Of a DNA stretch of 64,000 nt, positions 32,198 through 44,849 are shown one piece after another (within the stretch, counting starts at the first letter, position 1; each line of letters starts with the position of its first letter). The notes beneath the pieces were generated by a model, which was not told the DNA's origin, did not search any database, and saw only the letters and a program-made list of their open reading frames with translations. The translations under genes were made by a program, and so were the position numbers. This stretch comes from Ectopseudomonas composti (GTDB lineage Bacteria; Pseudomonadota; Gammaproteobacteria; Pseudomonadales; Pseudomonadaceae): positions 62,001 to 126,000 of the forward strand of contig NZ_FOWP01000001.1 of the NCBI RefSeq assembly GCF_900115475.1, read 5' to 3'.

Positions 32198-33260
32198 GCA
32201 TCACCTCCTGGCAGATGTCGACCACCGTGCGGGTTGCATCGGGCTTGGCCAGGCGGCGCGCAGTGGCGCCCATGACATTGAGTTTTTCCAGGTGCATCAG
32301 AACCTCGGTGAGCTGCGCGGCAAGCGTGTCCGCGTCAGTGGCATATTGCGCAAGAAGGACAGCGGCGCCCTCCTTCGCCAGGTATTCGGCATTGCGGCTC
32401 TGGTGGTCGTCGATCGCGTGCGGCAGCGGCACGAGAAACGACGGCAAGCCAGCGGCGGCCAATTCGCTGACGGTCAGCGCGCCGGCGCGGCACACCACCA
32501 GATCAGCCCAGCCATAGGCGCGGGCCATGTCCTTGATGAAAGGCGCGACCTCGGCTTCGACCGCGGCATCGCGATAACGCTCCGCAGTGATTTCGGCATG
32601 TTGTTTACCGGCCTGGTGAAACACCTGTGGGCGCACCTCGGTGGAGATTTTCCCCAGTGCGGCAGGCAGCAATTTGTTCAGTGGCTCGGCGCCCAGGCTG
32701 CCGCCCAGCACCAGCAATTTCGGCTTGCGGCCAACCAGCGGCTCACGCGGCGTTTCCAGGAACAGCTCCTCACGCACCGGGTTGCCAGTGGTGCGCCGCT
32801 TGTCGGAAGCGCCGAAGGTGTTCGGGAAGGCCTCGCAGATGCGCACGGCGATGCGCGACAGCAGGCGATTGGCGGTACCGGCAACGGCGTTCTGCTCGTG
32901 GATCACCAGCGGTACACCGGCCAGACGTGCAGCCAGGCCGCCAGGCCCGGTTACATAGCCGCCCATGCCGAGTACGCAGACCGGCTGCACCTCGCGCACA
33001 ATGCGACGTGCCTGCAGCAGCGAACGCAGCAGTTGGAACGGCGCCTTGAGCAGTGACAACTTGCTCTTGCCGCGCAGGCCGCTGACGTTGATCAGGTGCA
33101 GCGGCAGCCCGGCTTGCGGCACCAGCTCGTTCTCGATGCCACGCGGCGTACCGAGCCAGTGCACGCTGTAACCGCGAGCCTGAAATTCGCGCGCGCAGGC
33201 AAGCGCCGGGAATACGTGGCCGCCCGTGCCACCGGCCATGATCAATACGTTACCGCGCAT
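32190..33260 (-). CDS. murG: UDP-GlcNAc:lipid I N-acetylglucosaminyltransferase
   Basis: 356-residue peripheral inner-membrane GT28 enzyme converting lipid I to lipid II. The first G loop is [16 protein letters not shown], the second [11 protein letters not shown], and the third [11 protein letters not shown]. Overlaps ftsW by 11 bases and murC by 8. Confidence 0.98.
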
Positions 33261-34467
33261 GGGCGACCTCCTTGCTCGGCTCGGCGAAATCTTCTTCGCT
33301 GAACTCGATATCCTCGTTGCCCAGCACGTTGCGTCGCTCCCACTCGATACGCAGCAGAATGGCCAGGCTGATGCAGCAGATCACCAGCGACGAACCACCG
33401 TAGCTGAGGAAGGGCAAGGTCAGACCCTTGGTCGGCAACAGGCCGGTATTCACGCCGATATTGATCAAGAACTGGCCGATCCACAGGAACGACAGCCCGT
33501 ACGCCACGTAGGCGGAGAAGAACTGCTTGGCCTTCTCGGCCCACAGGCCGATGTAAAGGCCGCGTACGCAGACGAAGACGAACAGCGCCAGGGTCGCCAG
33601 CGCACCGACGAAGCCCAGCTCCTCGGCCAGGACCGAGAAGACGAAGTCGGTGTGCGCTTCGGGCAGGTAGAACTGCTTCTGGATGCTGTTGCCCAGGCCC
33701 ACGCCGAACCACTCGCCACGGCCGAAGGCAATCAGCGCCTGGGTCAACTGGTAGCCCGAGCCATACTGGTCAGCCCAGGGGTCAGTGAAGGTGATCAGAC
33801 GTTGCAGGCGATATTCCTGGGTTTGCACCAGCACGAACACGGCACCGACCGCCAGGGCCACCATCAGGCCGAAGCGCAACATGCCGACACCACCGAGGAA
33901 CAGCATGGCCATGGCCGCGCCCATCATCACCACGGTGGCGCCGAAGTCCGGCTCCAGCAGCAACAGGCCGGCCATCGGCAGCAGCACCACGAACGGCTTG
34001 AAGAAGCCCATCCAGCTCTCGCGCACTTCTTCCTGACGGCGCACCAGATAGCCGGCCAGGTAGACCACCACGAACACCTTGGCGATCTCCGAGGGCTGCA
34101 CGTTGAACGCGCCGAAACCGATCCAGCGCCGCGCACCGTTGACCTCGCGGCCAATACCGGGGATCAGCACCAACACCAGCAGGCCGAACGCTGCCAGCAA
34201 CAGCATCCAGCCATAACGCTGCCAGAAGCTCATCGGGATCATCAGCACGACGCCGGCAGCGCCGAGGCCGATGACCAGATAGATCAGGTGGCGAATCATG
34301 TGATACAGCGGGTTGCCGGACAGCGCCGCCGCCACCTCCGACGAGGCCGAGGTGATCATCACCAGGCCCAGGCCGAGCAGCCCCAGGCAGCCGGCAAGCA
34401 TCGGGAAGTCGACGTTGAAACCGCGACCGAACAGCGGCGAGGGACTAACGCGCAGGAAGGCCAGCAT
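33250..34467 (-). CDS. ftsW: Peptidoglycan glycosyltransferase FtsW (SEDS family)
   Basis: 405-residue polytopic membrane protein polymerising septal glycan strands with FtsI. Start ATG 34467 (MLAFLRVSPSPLFGRGFNV), sharing one base with the murD stop (TGATG). Typical SEDS features: about 10 helices, GARRWIGFGAFNVQPSEIAK with the conserved acidic/Arg motif, and the C-terminal GLTLPFLSYGGSS. The upstream 26-codon extension of the frame lies inside murD. Confidence 0.97.
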   Translation of the reverse strand: MLAFLRVSPSPLFGRGFNVDFPMLAGCLGLLGLGLVMITSASSEVAAALSGNPLYHMIRHLIYLVIGLGAAGVVLMIPMSFWQRYGWMLLLAAFGLLVLVLIPGIGREVNGARRWIGFGAFNVQPSEIAKVFVVVYLAGYLVRRQEEVRESWMGFFKPFVVLLPMAGLLLLEPDFGATVVMMGAAMAMLFLGGVGMLRFGLMVALAVGAVFVLVQTQEYRLQRLITFTDPWADQYGSGYQLTQALIAFGRGEWFGVGLGNSIQKQFYLPEAHTDFVFSVLAEELGFVGALATLALFVFVCVRGLYIGLWAEKAKQFFSAYVAYGLSFLWIGQFLINIGVNTGLLPTKGLTLPFLSYGGSSLVICCISLAILLRIEWERRNVLGNEDIEFSEEDFAEPSKEVAHAR

Positions 34468-35813
34468 CAGCGAAGCCCTCCCACAGCCTGGGCGAACAGA
34501 CGCCCGCGCTCTTCGAAGTTCTTGAACATGTCGAGGCTGGCACACGCTGGCGACAACAGCACAGCATCGCCGGCCTCGGCCAGTTCGCGGCAGCGCTGCA
34601 CGGCCTCGTCGAGGGTCGTTACCCGCACCAGCGGCGCGGCGTCGCCCAAGGCTTCGGCCAGGCGCTCGGCATCACGACCGAGCAGCACCACGGCGCGGCA
34701 GAAGCGTGCAACTGAAGTTTTCAGCGCGGAGAAGTCGGCGCCCTTGCCATCGCCACCGGCAATCAGCACCAGCTTGCCGGCAATATCTGCGCCCAGGCCT
34801 TCGATGGCCGCCAGCGCGGCACCGACGTTGGTGGCTTTGGAATCATCGTAGTAATTCACCCCAGCACGTTCACCAACCCACTGGCAGCGGTGCGGCAAAC
34901 CGGTGAACTGGCGCAGGGTAGCGAGCATGGCGTCCATCGGCAGGCCGACGGCCTGACCGAGCGCCAGCGCCGCCAGGGCGTTGGACTGGTTATGCGCGCC
35001 GCGGATCTTCAGCTCGCTCACCGGCAGCAGCGTCTCGAAGCGAAACGCCAGGGATTTTTCGCCGTTTTCTTCGAGCAGGCCGAAGCGTTTGAAGTCGGGT
35101 TTGCCAAGGCCGAACTCCCAGCAGGTCACCTGATCGGCGATCAGCGGACGCGAAAGCGCGTCGTCTCGATTGATCACCACCTGACGGGCACCACGAAAGA
35201 TCCGGTGCTTGGCCAGGTGATAGGCCGGCAGGCCGCTGTAGCGGTCCATGTGGTCTTCGCTGATGTTCAGGCAGGTGGCCACTTCAGCGTTGAGCTGATC
35301 GGTGGTTTCCAGCTGGAAGCTGGACAGTTCCAGCACGTACAGCTCGACGTCGTCCGCCAGCAGGTCCAGCGCCGGGGTACCGAGGTTGCCGCCGACGGCA
35401 ACGCGCTTGTCGGCCGCAACGGCCATTTCACCGACCAGGGTGGTGACGGTGCTCTTGGCATTGGAACCGGTGATGGCGACGATCGGCGCCTTGGCGTGAC
35501 GGGCGAACAGGTCGATATCACCGGACAACTTCACCCCGCGCGCAGCAGCTTCGGCCAGCGCCGGCGTGGCCACGGCCAGACCAGGGCTCACGTACAGCTC
35601 CGAGGCGCGGCAGAGAAAATTCACGTCCAGCTCGCCGCAGCGTACCTCCACCTGCGGGTAGTCGCGCTTGAGCGTTTCCAGCTCCGGTGGGTTCGCGCGC
35701 GTATCGGCCACGGCAAAGCGCACGCCCTGCTGCGCCAGGAAGCGCACCAGGGACATGCCGCTCTTGCCGAGGCCGACAACGATGCGGAACTGGTCGGAAG
35801 CGATCAACGACAC
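34467..35813 (-). CDS. murD: UDP-N-acetylmuramoyl-L-alanine--D-glutamate ligase
   Basis: Mur ligase adding D-Glu, 448 residues if it starts at the GTG at 35813 (MSLIASDQFRIVVGLGKSG), which fits the family N-terminus and has GAGG 9 bases upstream. A TTG two codons earlier (35819) abuts the mraY stop and is the alternative. Motifs: P-loop ITGSNAKSTVTTLVGE, NISEDHMDRY, and YDDSKATN. Confidence 0.97.
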   Translation of the reverse strand: MSLIASDQFRIVVGLGKSGMSLVRFLAQQGVRFAVADTRANPPELETLKRDYPQVEVRCGELDVNFLCRASELYVSPGLAVATPALAEAAARGVKLSGDIDLFARHAKAPIVAITGSNAKSTVTTLVGEMAVAADKRVAVGGNLGTPALDLLADDVELYVLELSSFQLETTDQLNAEVATCLNISEDHMDRYSGLPAYHLAKHRIFRGARQVVINRDDALSRPLIADQVTCWEFGLGKPDFKRFGLLEENGEKSLAFRFETLLPVSELKIRGAHNQSNALAALALGQAVGLPMDAMLATLRQFTGLPHRCQWVGERAGVNYYDDSKATNVGAALAAIEGLGADIAGKLVLIAGGDGKGADFSALKTSVARFCRAVVLLGRDAERLAEALGDAAPLVRVTTLDEAVQRCRELAEAGDAVLLSPACASLDMFKNFEERGRLFAQAVGGLR

Positions 35814-35819
35814 GCTCAA

Positions 35820-36902
35820 TTACCTCAGTTTCAGGGTGGCAAGGCCAATCAGCACGAGAATCACGGTGATGATCCAGAAGCGGACGATCACGCGCGGCTC
35901 GGGCCAGCCCTTGAGTTCGAAATGGTGGTGGATCGGCGCCATGCGGAACACGCGCTTGCCGGTCAGCTTGAAGCTGGCGACCTGGATGATCACCGACAAG
36001 GTTTCCATGACGAACACCCCACCCATGATGAACAGCACGACTTCCTGGCGGACGATCACGGCGATGGTGCCCAGTGCGGCGCCGAGGGCCAGCGCGCCGA
36101 CGTCGCCCATGAACACCTGTGCCGGGTAGGTGTTGAACCACAGAAAGCCCAGGCCGGCACCGACCAACGCGGCGCAGAACACGATCAGCTCACCAGAGCC
36201 CGGCACATACGGGATCAGCAGGTATTCAGCGAAGTTCACGTTGCCTGACAGGTAGCAGAAGATGCCCAGCGCGCCGCCGACCATCACGGTCGGCAGAATG
36301 GCCAGACCATCGAGGCCGTCGGTGAGGTTCACTGCGTTGCTCGAACCGACGATGACGAAGTAGGTCAGCACCACGAAGCCGATACCCAGCGGGATGCTTA
36401 CATCCTTCAGCAGCGGCAGGATCAGGGTGGTCTCCACCGGGCTCTGCGCCGTCATATAAAGGAAGAAGGCGGCGCCCAGGCCGAACACCGACTGCCAGAA
36501 ATACTTCCAGCGGCTCGGCAGGCCACGCGAGTTCTTCTCGATCACCTTGCGGTAGTCATCGACCCAGCCGATGGCACCGAACAGCAGGGTCACGGCCAGT
36601 ACCACCCAGACGTAGCGATTCGACAGGTCAGCCCAGAGCAACGTGCTGACGGTGATGGCGCTGAGGATCAGCGCACCGCCCATGGTCGGCGTGCCCTTCT
36701 TCGACAGATGCGACTGCGGGCCATCGTTGCGCACGGACTGGCCGATCTGACGCACCTGCAGGGTACGGATCATCCACGGGCCGAGCCACAGCGACAGCGC
36801 CAGGGCCGTAAGCACGCCGAGGATGCCGCGCAGGGTCAGGTACTGAAAGACCGCGAAGCCCTTGTGGAACTGTTGCAGGTACTCCGCCAGCAGCAGCAGC
36901 AT
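35820..36902 (-). CDS. mraY: Phospho-N-acetylmuramoyl-pentapeptide transferase
   Basis: 360-residue membrane enzyme making lipid I from UDP-MurNAc-pentapeptide and undecaprenyl phosphate. Ten hydrophobic helices; catalytic/Mg motifs [11 protein letters not shown] and [21 protein letters not shown] and, near the end, [13 protein letters not shown] are intact. Stop and start codons of murF, mraY and murD abut without spacer. Confidence 0.98.
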   Translation of the reverse strand: MLLLLAEYLQQFHKGFAVFQYLTLRGILGVLTALALSLWLGPWMIRTLQVRQIGQSVRNDGPQSHLSKKGTPTMGGALILSAITVSTLLWADLSNRYVWVVLAVTLLFGAIGWVDDYRKVIEKNSRGLPSRWKYFWQSVFGLGAAFFLYMTAQSPVETTLILPLLKDVSIPLGIGFVVLTYFVIVGSSNAVNLTDGLDGLAILPTVMVGGALGIFCYLSGNVNFAEYLLIPYVPGSGELIVFCAALVGAGLGFLWFNTYPAQVFMGDVGALALGAALGTIAVIVRQEVVLFIMGGVFVMETLSVIIQVASFKLTGKRVFRMAPIHHHFELKGWPEPRVIVRFWIITVILVLIGLATLKLR

Positions 36903-38273
36903 TTAGTGAATCTCCCCAGATACGCCACACAGCGCCGCCACGACCTTGTCCATGGCTGCGCTGCGTGAACCCTTGATTAGTAGTGTGCTGCCGGCCTGCT
37001 CGGCGCGAAGCGCTTCGATCAGCTCGGCCTGGTCGACGAAGTGGCGGCCTTTTGAGCCAAACTCCTCGACCGCATGACGCATGAGAGAGCCAACGGCATA
37101 CAGTGCATCGACCTTGCCGGCTGCGTGGCGGCCAACATCGCGATGGCCCTGTTCAGCCCATTCGCCCAACTCGCCCATGTCTCCCAGCACCAGAACGGTG
37201 CGACCGGAGAAGGCGGCGAGTATATCCACCGCCGCACACATCGACACGGGGTTGGCGTTGTAACTGTCATCGATGATGCGCACGCCATTAGCCGCCAGCT
37301 GCGCTACCGCGCGCCCCTTGACCGGCTGCTGGCTTTGCAGACCTTGAACCATGGCGACCAACGGCATGCCCAGAGCATGGGCGGCGGCACAGGCGGCCAA
37401 GGCGTTAGCCACGTTATGCTCGCCCAGCAGGTTGAGCTGAATGCGCGTACTACCGACCGGGCTACGCAAGGTGAAGCCCTGACAGCCACGCTCGTCGCGG
37501 GCCAGATCGCTGCCGTGGAAGTCCGCGCGAGTGTCGCGCAAGGCAAAGCTCATTACCTTACGTCCGGCCGCGCGACGCTGCCAGGTGACGAAGGCCTTGT
37601 CATCCAGGTTGAGCACGGCCACGCCATCGTTCGGCAGACCTTCGAGTATCTCGCCTTTGGCCTCGACGATTTTTTCCGGGCCGCCGAACTCGCCAACGTG
37701 AGCGTTACCGGCGTTGGTAATGATCGCCACCTGCGGCCGAGTCAGGCTGACGGTGTAGGCGATCTCACCAATATGATTGGCGCCCAGCTCGATCACCCCG
37801 GCGCGATGCTCCGGCGCCAGTTCCAGCAAGGTCAGCGGCGCACCAAGGTCGTTGTTGAGATTACCGCGGGTCGCCAGCACTGCGCCGTTCAAGCCAGCAC
37901 GCAGGATGGCCGCAAGCATTTCCTTGACGCTGGTCTTGCCGCTGGAGCCGGTCACGGCAGCCAGCGGGCCGTTGAAGGCCTCGCGATTCAGCGCACCCAA
38001 CTGACCGAGCGCCATGCGCGAATCCGCCACCAGCAGTTGCGGCAGCGGCGCATTCGCCACCTCGCGCTCGACCAATGCCGCCACGGCGCCCTTGGCGGCG
38101 ACTTCGGCCAGATAGTCATGGCCGTCAAAACGCGGCCCGGCCAGTGCCACGAACAGCTGGCCTGCGGCAATGCTGCGGCTGTCGGTGCCCACCGCCGAGA
38201 AAGCGACATCGGCACCAATCACGCGCGCGTTCAAGTCACTGGCAACGTCGCTGAGCAGCCAGGGCTTAAGCAT
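36903..38273 (-). CDS. murF: UDP-MurNAc-tripeptide--D-Ala-D-Ala ligase
   Basis: 456-residue Mur ligase completing the pentapeptide. P-loop VTGSSGKTSVKEMLAAI; ELGANHIGEI; IDDSYNANPVSM in the third domain. The first eight bases overlap the end of murE. Ends directly before the mraY ATG. Confidence 0.97.
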   Translation of the reverse strand: MLKPWLLSDVASDLNARVIGADVAFSAVGTDSRSIAAGQLFVALAGPRFDGHDYLAEVAAKGAVAALVEREVANAPLPQLLVADSRMALGQLGALNREAFNGPLAAVTGSSGKTSVKEMLAAILRAGLNGAVLATRGNLNNDLGAPLTLLELAPEHRAGVIELGANHIGEIAYTVSLTRPQVAIITNAGNAHVGEFGGPEKIVEAKGEILEGLPNDGVAVLNLDDKAFVTWQRRAAGRKVMSFALRDTRADFHGSDLARDERGCQGFTLRSPVGSTRIQLNLLGEHNVANALAACAAAHALGMPLVAMVQGLQSQQPVKGRAVAQLAANGVRIIDDSYNANPVSMCAAVDILAAFSGRTVLVLGDMGELGEWAEQGHRDVGRHAAGKVDALYAVGSLMRHAVEEFGSKGRHFVDQAELIEALRAEQAGSTLLIKGSRSAAMDKVVAALCGVSGEIH

Positions 38274-39728
38274 GAGCCGCCTCCCAGGCCGCCAGGGCCT
38301 TGTTCGCTTCGATCAGGTCGGAGAACGGCTGACGCACACCCATGATTTCCTGGTAATCCTCATGCCCCTTGCCAGCCAGCACCAGAACGTCGGCGGCTTC
38401 AGCCTGAGCGATCAGCCGCGCGATGGCATCGCCACGACCATGAATGAACTGCACCTGCTCCGGCGCTGCGAAGCCAGCGCGAATATCGGCAACGATCTGC
38501 GCTGGTTCTTCAGTGCGCGGGTTGTCATCGGTCACCCACACCCTGTCAGCCAGGCGCTCGGCTACCGCAGCCATCAGCGGGCGCTTGCCACGATCACGAT
38601 CACCACCGCAGCCGAACAGACAGACCAGACGCCCGTCGACATGTGGGCGCATGGCTTCGAGCACTTTCTCCAGCGCGTCCGGTGTGTGTGCGTAGTCGAC
38701 CACCACCAGCGGCTTGTCGCCGCCGCCAAGGCGCTGCATGCGGCCAGCCGGTCCCTGAAGTTGCGGCAAGACCTTGAGAATCTCGTCGAGTGCGTAATCC
38801 AGTCCCAGCAGCGCACCGACCACCGCCAGCAAATTGCTGAGGTTGAAGCGGCCAAGCAGATTACTGCGCAGCACGCCTTCGCCACGCGGCGTGACCAGGC
38901 GTGCGCGCACGCCGTGATCGTCGAAGTGCGCTTCGCTGCAATAAAGGAAGGCGCTGGCATCGTTGAGGCTGTAACCGATCAGGCGCGACTCATGCGTCTG
39001 CGCGGCCAGTTCACGACCGAAGGCGTCATCGAGGTTGATCACCCGGCAGCGCAGATTCGGCCAGGCGAACAGCTTGGCCTTGGCCGCGCCGTAGGCCTCC
39101 ATGCTGCCGTGATAATCAAGGTGGTCACGCGACAGATTGGTGAACACCGCGACATCGAACTCCAACGCGGCAACACGGCCCTGATCCAGCCCATGGGAAG
39201 AGACCTCCATGGCCACCGCACGGGCACCAGCCTGTTTCAGGCCAGCGAGGGTCGCCTGTACACCGACCGGATCGGGCGTGGTGTGCTTGCCTTGCTCCAG
39301 CGCGCCATGGAAACCATTGCCCAGGGTGCCGACGATGCCGCAGCGCTGACCGAGCAGATCCATCGCCTGCGCCAGCAACTGGCTGACGCTGGTCTTGCCG
39401 TTGGTGCCAGTGATGCCGACCAGATGCAGAGCACGACTCGGCTCACCATAGAAACGCCCGGCGATGGCGGAGAGCTGTTTGGCCAGGCCTTTTACCGGAA
39501 CCAGCACGGCGCTATCGGCATGCATCGCCGGCGCGCCATCGGCCTCGAATGCCACGGCAGCGGCACCGCGAGCAATGGCATCGGCGATATGCACGCGCCC
39601 ATCCTGCTGGGTGCCCGGCACAGCCAGGAACAGGTCGCCCGGACGCACCTTGCGGCTGTCCAGCGTCAGTTCACGAATCAGCACGCCGCCCTCGGCAGCC
39701 GGCAACAATTGATTGAGTGGCATGGGCA

Positions 39729-39729
<1 letters not shown>
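38266..39729 (-). CDS. murE: UDP-MurNAc-L-Ala-D-Glu--meso-diaminopimelate ligase
   Basis: 487-residue Mur ligase. P-loop GITGTNGKTSVSQLLA; the DNPR tetrapeptide (VTDDNPRTEEP) marks the meso-diaminopimelate-specific type, as expected in a Gram-negative cell wall. YAHTPDALEKVL is also present. ATG at 39729 shares one base with the ftsI stop (TAATG); a second ATG two codons in is possible. Confidence 0.97.
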
Positions 39730-41742
<2,013 letters not shown>

Positions 41743-41746
<4 letters not shown>

Positions 41747-42693
41747 CGCAACTTCTCCGCGATGCGCATCACCGCGCTGCGCGAGCGCGGATTGGCCTTG
41801 AGTTCGGCATCGCCAGCGTAGACCGGCTTGCCGATCAGCTTGAGACGCGGCTCGAAGGCTTTCGGGATGATCGGCAGGTCGCGCGGCAACTTGTCCGCCT
41901 CGCCCTTGGCCTGACGTCTCATGAACTGCTTGACGATGCGGTCTTCCAGCGAATGGAAGCTGATCACCACCAGGCGACCACCTACTTCCAGAGTCTCGAG
42001 CGCTGCTTCGAGGCCGCGTTCGAGATCACCGAGCTCGTTATTGACGTAAATGCGGATGCCCTGGAACGCACGGGTTGCCGGGTTCTTGCCCTTTTCCCAG
42101 GCAGGATTAGCCACGGTCAGCACCTGCGCCAGATCAGCAGTGCGGGTGAACGGCTGCTCAGCCCGGCGCTGCACCACGGCACGCGCCATACGCTTGGCAA
42201 AACGCTCTTCGCCGTAATCCTTGAGTACACGGGCGATTTCATCTTCGTCCGCGGTGGCGATCCAGTCAGCGGCACTGACACCGACATCCGGATTCATCCG
42301 CATGTCCAGCGGACCGTCGTTGAGGAAGCTGAAGCCGCGCTCGGGATCATCCAACTGCGGCGAGGACACGCCGAGGTCCAGCAGGATGCCGGCGACCTGA
42401 CCGGAGATGCCGCGGACAACAGCTTCTTCGCCAAGTTCCGCAAAACTGCGCTGCACAACGACAAAGCGGCCGTCTTCGGCCGCCAATGCTTCCCCGGTGG
42501 CTATCGCCAGGGGATCTTTGTCGAACCCCAACAGCCGCCCATCTGGCCCGAGTTTCTGCAAGATAAGCCGGCTATGCCCACCGCGCCCAAAGGTGCCATC
42601 CATATAACGACCATCGACGCGCACAGCCAACCCCTCGACAGCCTCGTCGAGCAGCACGGTGATATGGCGGAAGGTGCTATCGGTCATGGTCAC
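41743..42693 (-). CDS. rsmH: 16S rRNA (cytosine1402-N4)-methyltransferase RsmH (MraW)
   Basis: 316 residues. SAM-dependent methylation of C1402 in the ribosomal P site. SAM-binding region [16 protein letters not shown] and [30 protein letters not shown] is the family signature area. GTG start at 42693 overlaps the mraZ stop (GTGA); the ATG at 42687 is an alternative. Its partner RsmI, which 2'-O-methylates the same base, lies at 43861-44727. Confidence 0.97.
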
Positions 42694-43145
42694 AGGATCA
42701 GGTCACGCAGGTCATCGGAAAGGGCTCCCGGCTGCTTGATGGCAGCGAGGTCGGCTTCGGCTACGGCATTCCAGGAGTCTTCATCCCAGAGTTGAAACTT
42801 GTTCAGCTGACCGACGAGCATCGCTCGCTTGTCCAGCTTGGCGTACTCGCGCAAACGCGGCGGCACCAGGAAGCGGCCACTGGCATCGAGTTCGAGATCG
42901 ACGGCATTACCGATCAACAGACGCTGCAGGCGGCGGTTCTCTTCACGGAAGGAAGCCAGCTCACGCAGCTTGTTTTCGATCAGCTCCCACTCGGCCAGGG
43001 GATAGACGCAAAGACAGGGGTCAACGGCGTCGATGGTCACGATGAGCTGGCCACTGCAACGCGCAACGAGCTCGTCACGATACCGACTCGGCATCGCGAG
43101 GCGCCCTTTGGCGTCGAGACTGATGGCGTTAGCTCCGCGAAACAC
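42690..43145 (-). CDS. mraZ: Transcriptional regulator / division-cluster protein MraZ
   Basis: 151 residues, an AbrB-like protein with two swapped-hairpin repeats, each with the DxxxR DNA-binding motif: [16 protein letters not shown] at about 10-25 and [16 protein letters not shown] at about 82-97. MraZ forms rings and represses its own promoter by binding TGG-type repeats; matching boxes are present upstream. GTG start at 43145 with GGGGAAG ahead of it. First gene of the dcw cluster. Confidence 0.97.
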   Translation of the reverse strand: MFRGANAISLDAKGRLAMPSRYRDELVARCSGQLIVTIDAVDPCLCVYPLAEWELIENKLRELASFREENRRLQRLLIGNAVDLELDASGRFLVPPRLREYAKLDKRAMLVGQLNKFQLWDEDSWNAVAEADLAAIKQPGALSDDLRDLIL

Positions 43146-43175
43146 GGCTGCGCTTCCCCTGTAATTAGCTTTCCA

Positions 43176-43214
43176 TGCCCAAAAAAACCCACTTCATGCC
43201 ACTTCTTACCACTT
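43176..43214 (-). promoter_or_regulatory. MraZ operator: direct repeats every 10 bp
   Basis: On the minus strand AAGTGG occurs three times exactly 10 bases apart (43214, 43204 and 43194 as first bases). A fourth TGG follows in register within TTTTGGGCAT. It lies immediately downstream of the -10, so bound MraZ would block initiation or escape. The known E. coli MraZ boxes are TGGG repeats with the same 10-bp period. Confidence 0.75.
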
Positions 43215-43220
43215 GCGCAC

Positions 43221-43250
43221 ACTATAGGAACGCGCACGCCCCACCGTCAA
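43221..43250 (-). promoter_or_regulatory. Main promoter of the mra/dcw cluster
   Basis: Minus strand TTGACG (43250-43245), 18-base spacer, TATAGT (43226-43221). Transcription would start near 43214, at the first MraZ box. Upstream, from 43251 to the rnpB 3' end at 43456, I see only AT-richer sequence with no gene. Confidence 0.75.
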
Positions 43251-43455
43251 GGCGCGCCAGAAGGGAAAAATCCTTACAGGACGGAGATTTAGCGAACAAA
43301 AGCGAGGGGAAAAGGGATGCCTGAACCGGCTTTTGACAGACAAAGCTCAACCATTCCAGCCAGCTGAAATTCAAACTTAAAGTAATTTGTTAAGAGTAAG
43401 AATTTTTCGGTATCAGACGAGCGGGGAATAGAAGGACAACACGAGAAAGGAAGGA

Positions 43456-43801
43456 GGAGAGTCGATCTGTAAGCCGGGTTCTGTCGAGGACAGTCATTCC
43501 TCTACGGCGTACATCACTGCACGCCTTTAGCAACCTACCCGGTTCCAGCGCGGGCCACGCCAATGGAACCCTATTTGGTCTTGCTCCGAGTGGGGTTTAC
43601 CTAGCCACGGACTGTTGCCAGCCGCGCGGTGCGCTCTTACCGCACCTTTTCACCCTTACCGGCGCCGAAGCGCTTAGGCGGTTATTTTCTGTGGCACTTT
43701 CCGTAGGCTCACGCCTCCCAGGCATTACCTGGCACTCCGCCCTATGGAGCCCGGACTTTCCTCCCCCTTCTTGCGAAGGCAGCGACTGTCCGATCGACTC
43801 T
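43456..43801 (-). ncRNA. rnpB: RNase P RNA (M1 RNA, bacterial class A)
   Basis: Catalytic RNA that matures tRNA 5' ends. On the minus strand the 5' end reads AGAGTCGATCGGACAGTCGC and the 3' end CCGGCTTACAGATCGACTCT; these two ends pair as helix P1. The conserved GAGGAAAGTCCGGGCTCCAT near the 5' side is the hallmark core of this RNA. About 346 nt, near the E. coli length (377). Located between mraZ and rsmI, as in other Pseudomonas. Short reading frames across it are meaningless. Confidence 0.96.
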
Positions 43802-43810
43802 CCGCCGGCA

Positions 43811-43839
43811 AGGGTACCGGGCGTGATGGCAAGCTGCAA
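43811..43839 (-). promoter_or_regulatory. Probable rnpB promoter
   Basis: Minus strand TTGCAG (43839-43834), 17-base spacer, TACCCT (43816-43811), placing the start about 9 bases downstream at the mapped-looking 5' end of the RNA. Confidence 0.55.
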
Positions 43840-43860
43840 GCTAGACCGACGGCGAACGCC

Positions 43861-44727
43861 CTAGGCCTTGCGCTCCAGGGCGACCTGGTAAAGCAAATTC
43901 TTGCGCACCCCGGTGATCTCTGCCGCCAGCGCCGCGGCCCGTTTGAGCGGCATCTCCGCCATCAGCAGATCGAGCACGCGCAAGGCTTCGGCGCTGACCG
44001 CCTCCTCGCCCTCCGGCGCCTGCCAGCCCGCCACCAGCACCACGCATTCGCCACGCTGCTGATTGCTGTCTGCAGCCACCCAATCAGATAGCTCGGCCAA
44101 CGGCAGCCCCTGCAAGGTCTCGAATGTCTTGGTCAGCTCACGCGCCAGCAATGCGGGACGATCACCACCAAATACATCACGCATGTCCTGCAGGCATTCG
44201 AGAATACGGTGCGGCGCCTCATAGAAGATCAGCGTGCGCGGCTCTTCCCGCACCTGCTCCAGACGCGCGCGGCGCCCAGCTGCTTTGGCCGGCAGAAAAC
44301 CCTCGAAGATGAAGCGATCCGACGGCAGGCCAGCCGCCGACAGTGCAGCGATCAACGCACAGGCGCCGGGCACGGGCACGACCGCGAACCCTGCGGCACG
44401 CGCCTGGCGCACTAGGTGATAACCCGGATCGGAGATCAGCGGCGTGCCTGCATCGGAAATCAGCGCGACATCTTCACCGGCCTGCAACCGCGCCAGAAAG
44501 CGCCCACCCTGGTCGCGCTCGTTGTGCTCATGGCAGGCAGCCAATGGCGTATCGATGCCGAAGTGCTGCAGCAGTCGTGCCGAATGCCGCGTGTCTTCGG
44601 CGGCAATCAGCGCCACCTCGCGCAGAATCCGCAGCGCCCGCGCGCTGATGTCGTCCAGATTGCCAATGGGCGTGGCGACCACATAAAGGCTGCCTGGCTG
44701 GACGCTTGCGACTGCGGGCTGACTCAC
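43861..44727 (-). CDS. rsmI: 16S rRNA (cytidine1402-2'-O)-methyltransferase RsmI
   Basis: 288 residues from the GTG at 44727 ([24 protein letters not shown]), preferred because GAGGTG lies 6 bases upstream; an ATG 11 codons earlier (44760) has no good ribosome site. SAM-binding tetrapyrrole-methylase fold: [43 protein letters not shown]. Acts on the same 16S base as RsmH. Divergent from lpoA. Confidence 0.96.
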   Translation of the reverse strand: MSQPAVASVQPGSLYVVATPIGNLDDISARALRILREVALIAAEDTRHSARLLQHFGIDTPLAACHEHNERDQGGRFLARLQAGEDVALISDAGTPLISDPGYHLVRQARAAGFAVVPVPGACALIAALSAAGLPSDRFIFEGFLPAKAAGRRARLEQVREEPRTLIFYEAPHRILECLQDMRDVFGGDRPALLARELTKTFETLQGLPLAELSDWVAADSNQQRGECVVLVAGWQAPEGEEAVSAEALRVLDLLMAEMPLKRAAALAAEITGVRKNLLYQVALERKA

Positions 44728-44808
44728 TGGAAACACCTCGTTAATTGAAAGAGCGCTCATTCTAGCCGGTTCCGCCCCTGCGGCATCGCACCGATCTCGG
44801 GGCTTGGG

Positions 44809-44814
44809 TACAAT
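44809..44814 (+). promoter_or_regulatory. Possible -10 of the lpoA operon
   Basis: TACAAT 35 bases before the lpoA start; -35 not convincing. Confidence 0.35.
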
Positions 44815-44849
44815 CGCCGCTTGATTTGCTCAAGTATCAGGATGACCCG

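Noticed and set aside
33226-34851. 541-residue open frame on the + strand
   Set aside because: Antisense to ftsW; extreme His/Gln content, typical of complement frames.
43597-43839. 80-residue open frame on the minus strand
   Set aside because: Falls inside the RNase P RNA gene and its promoter.
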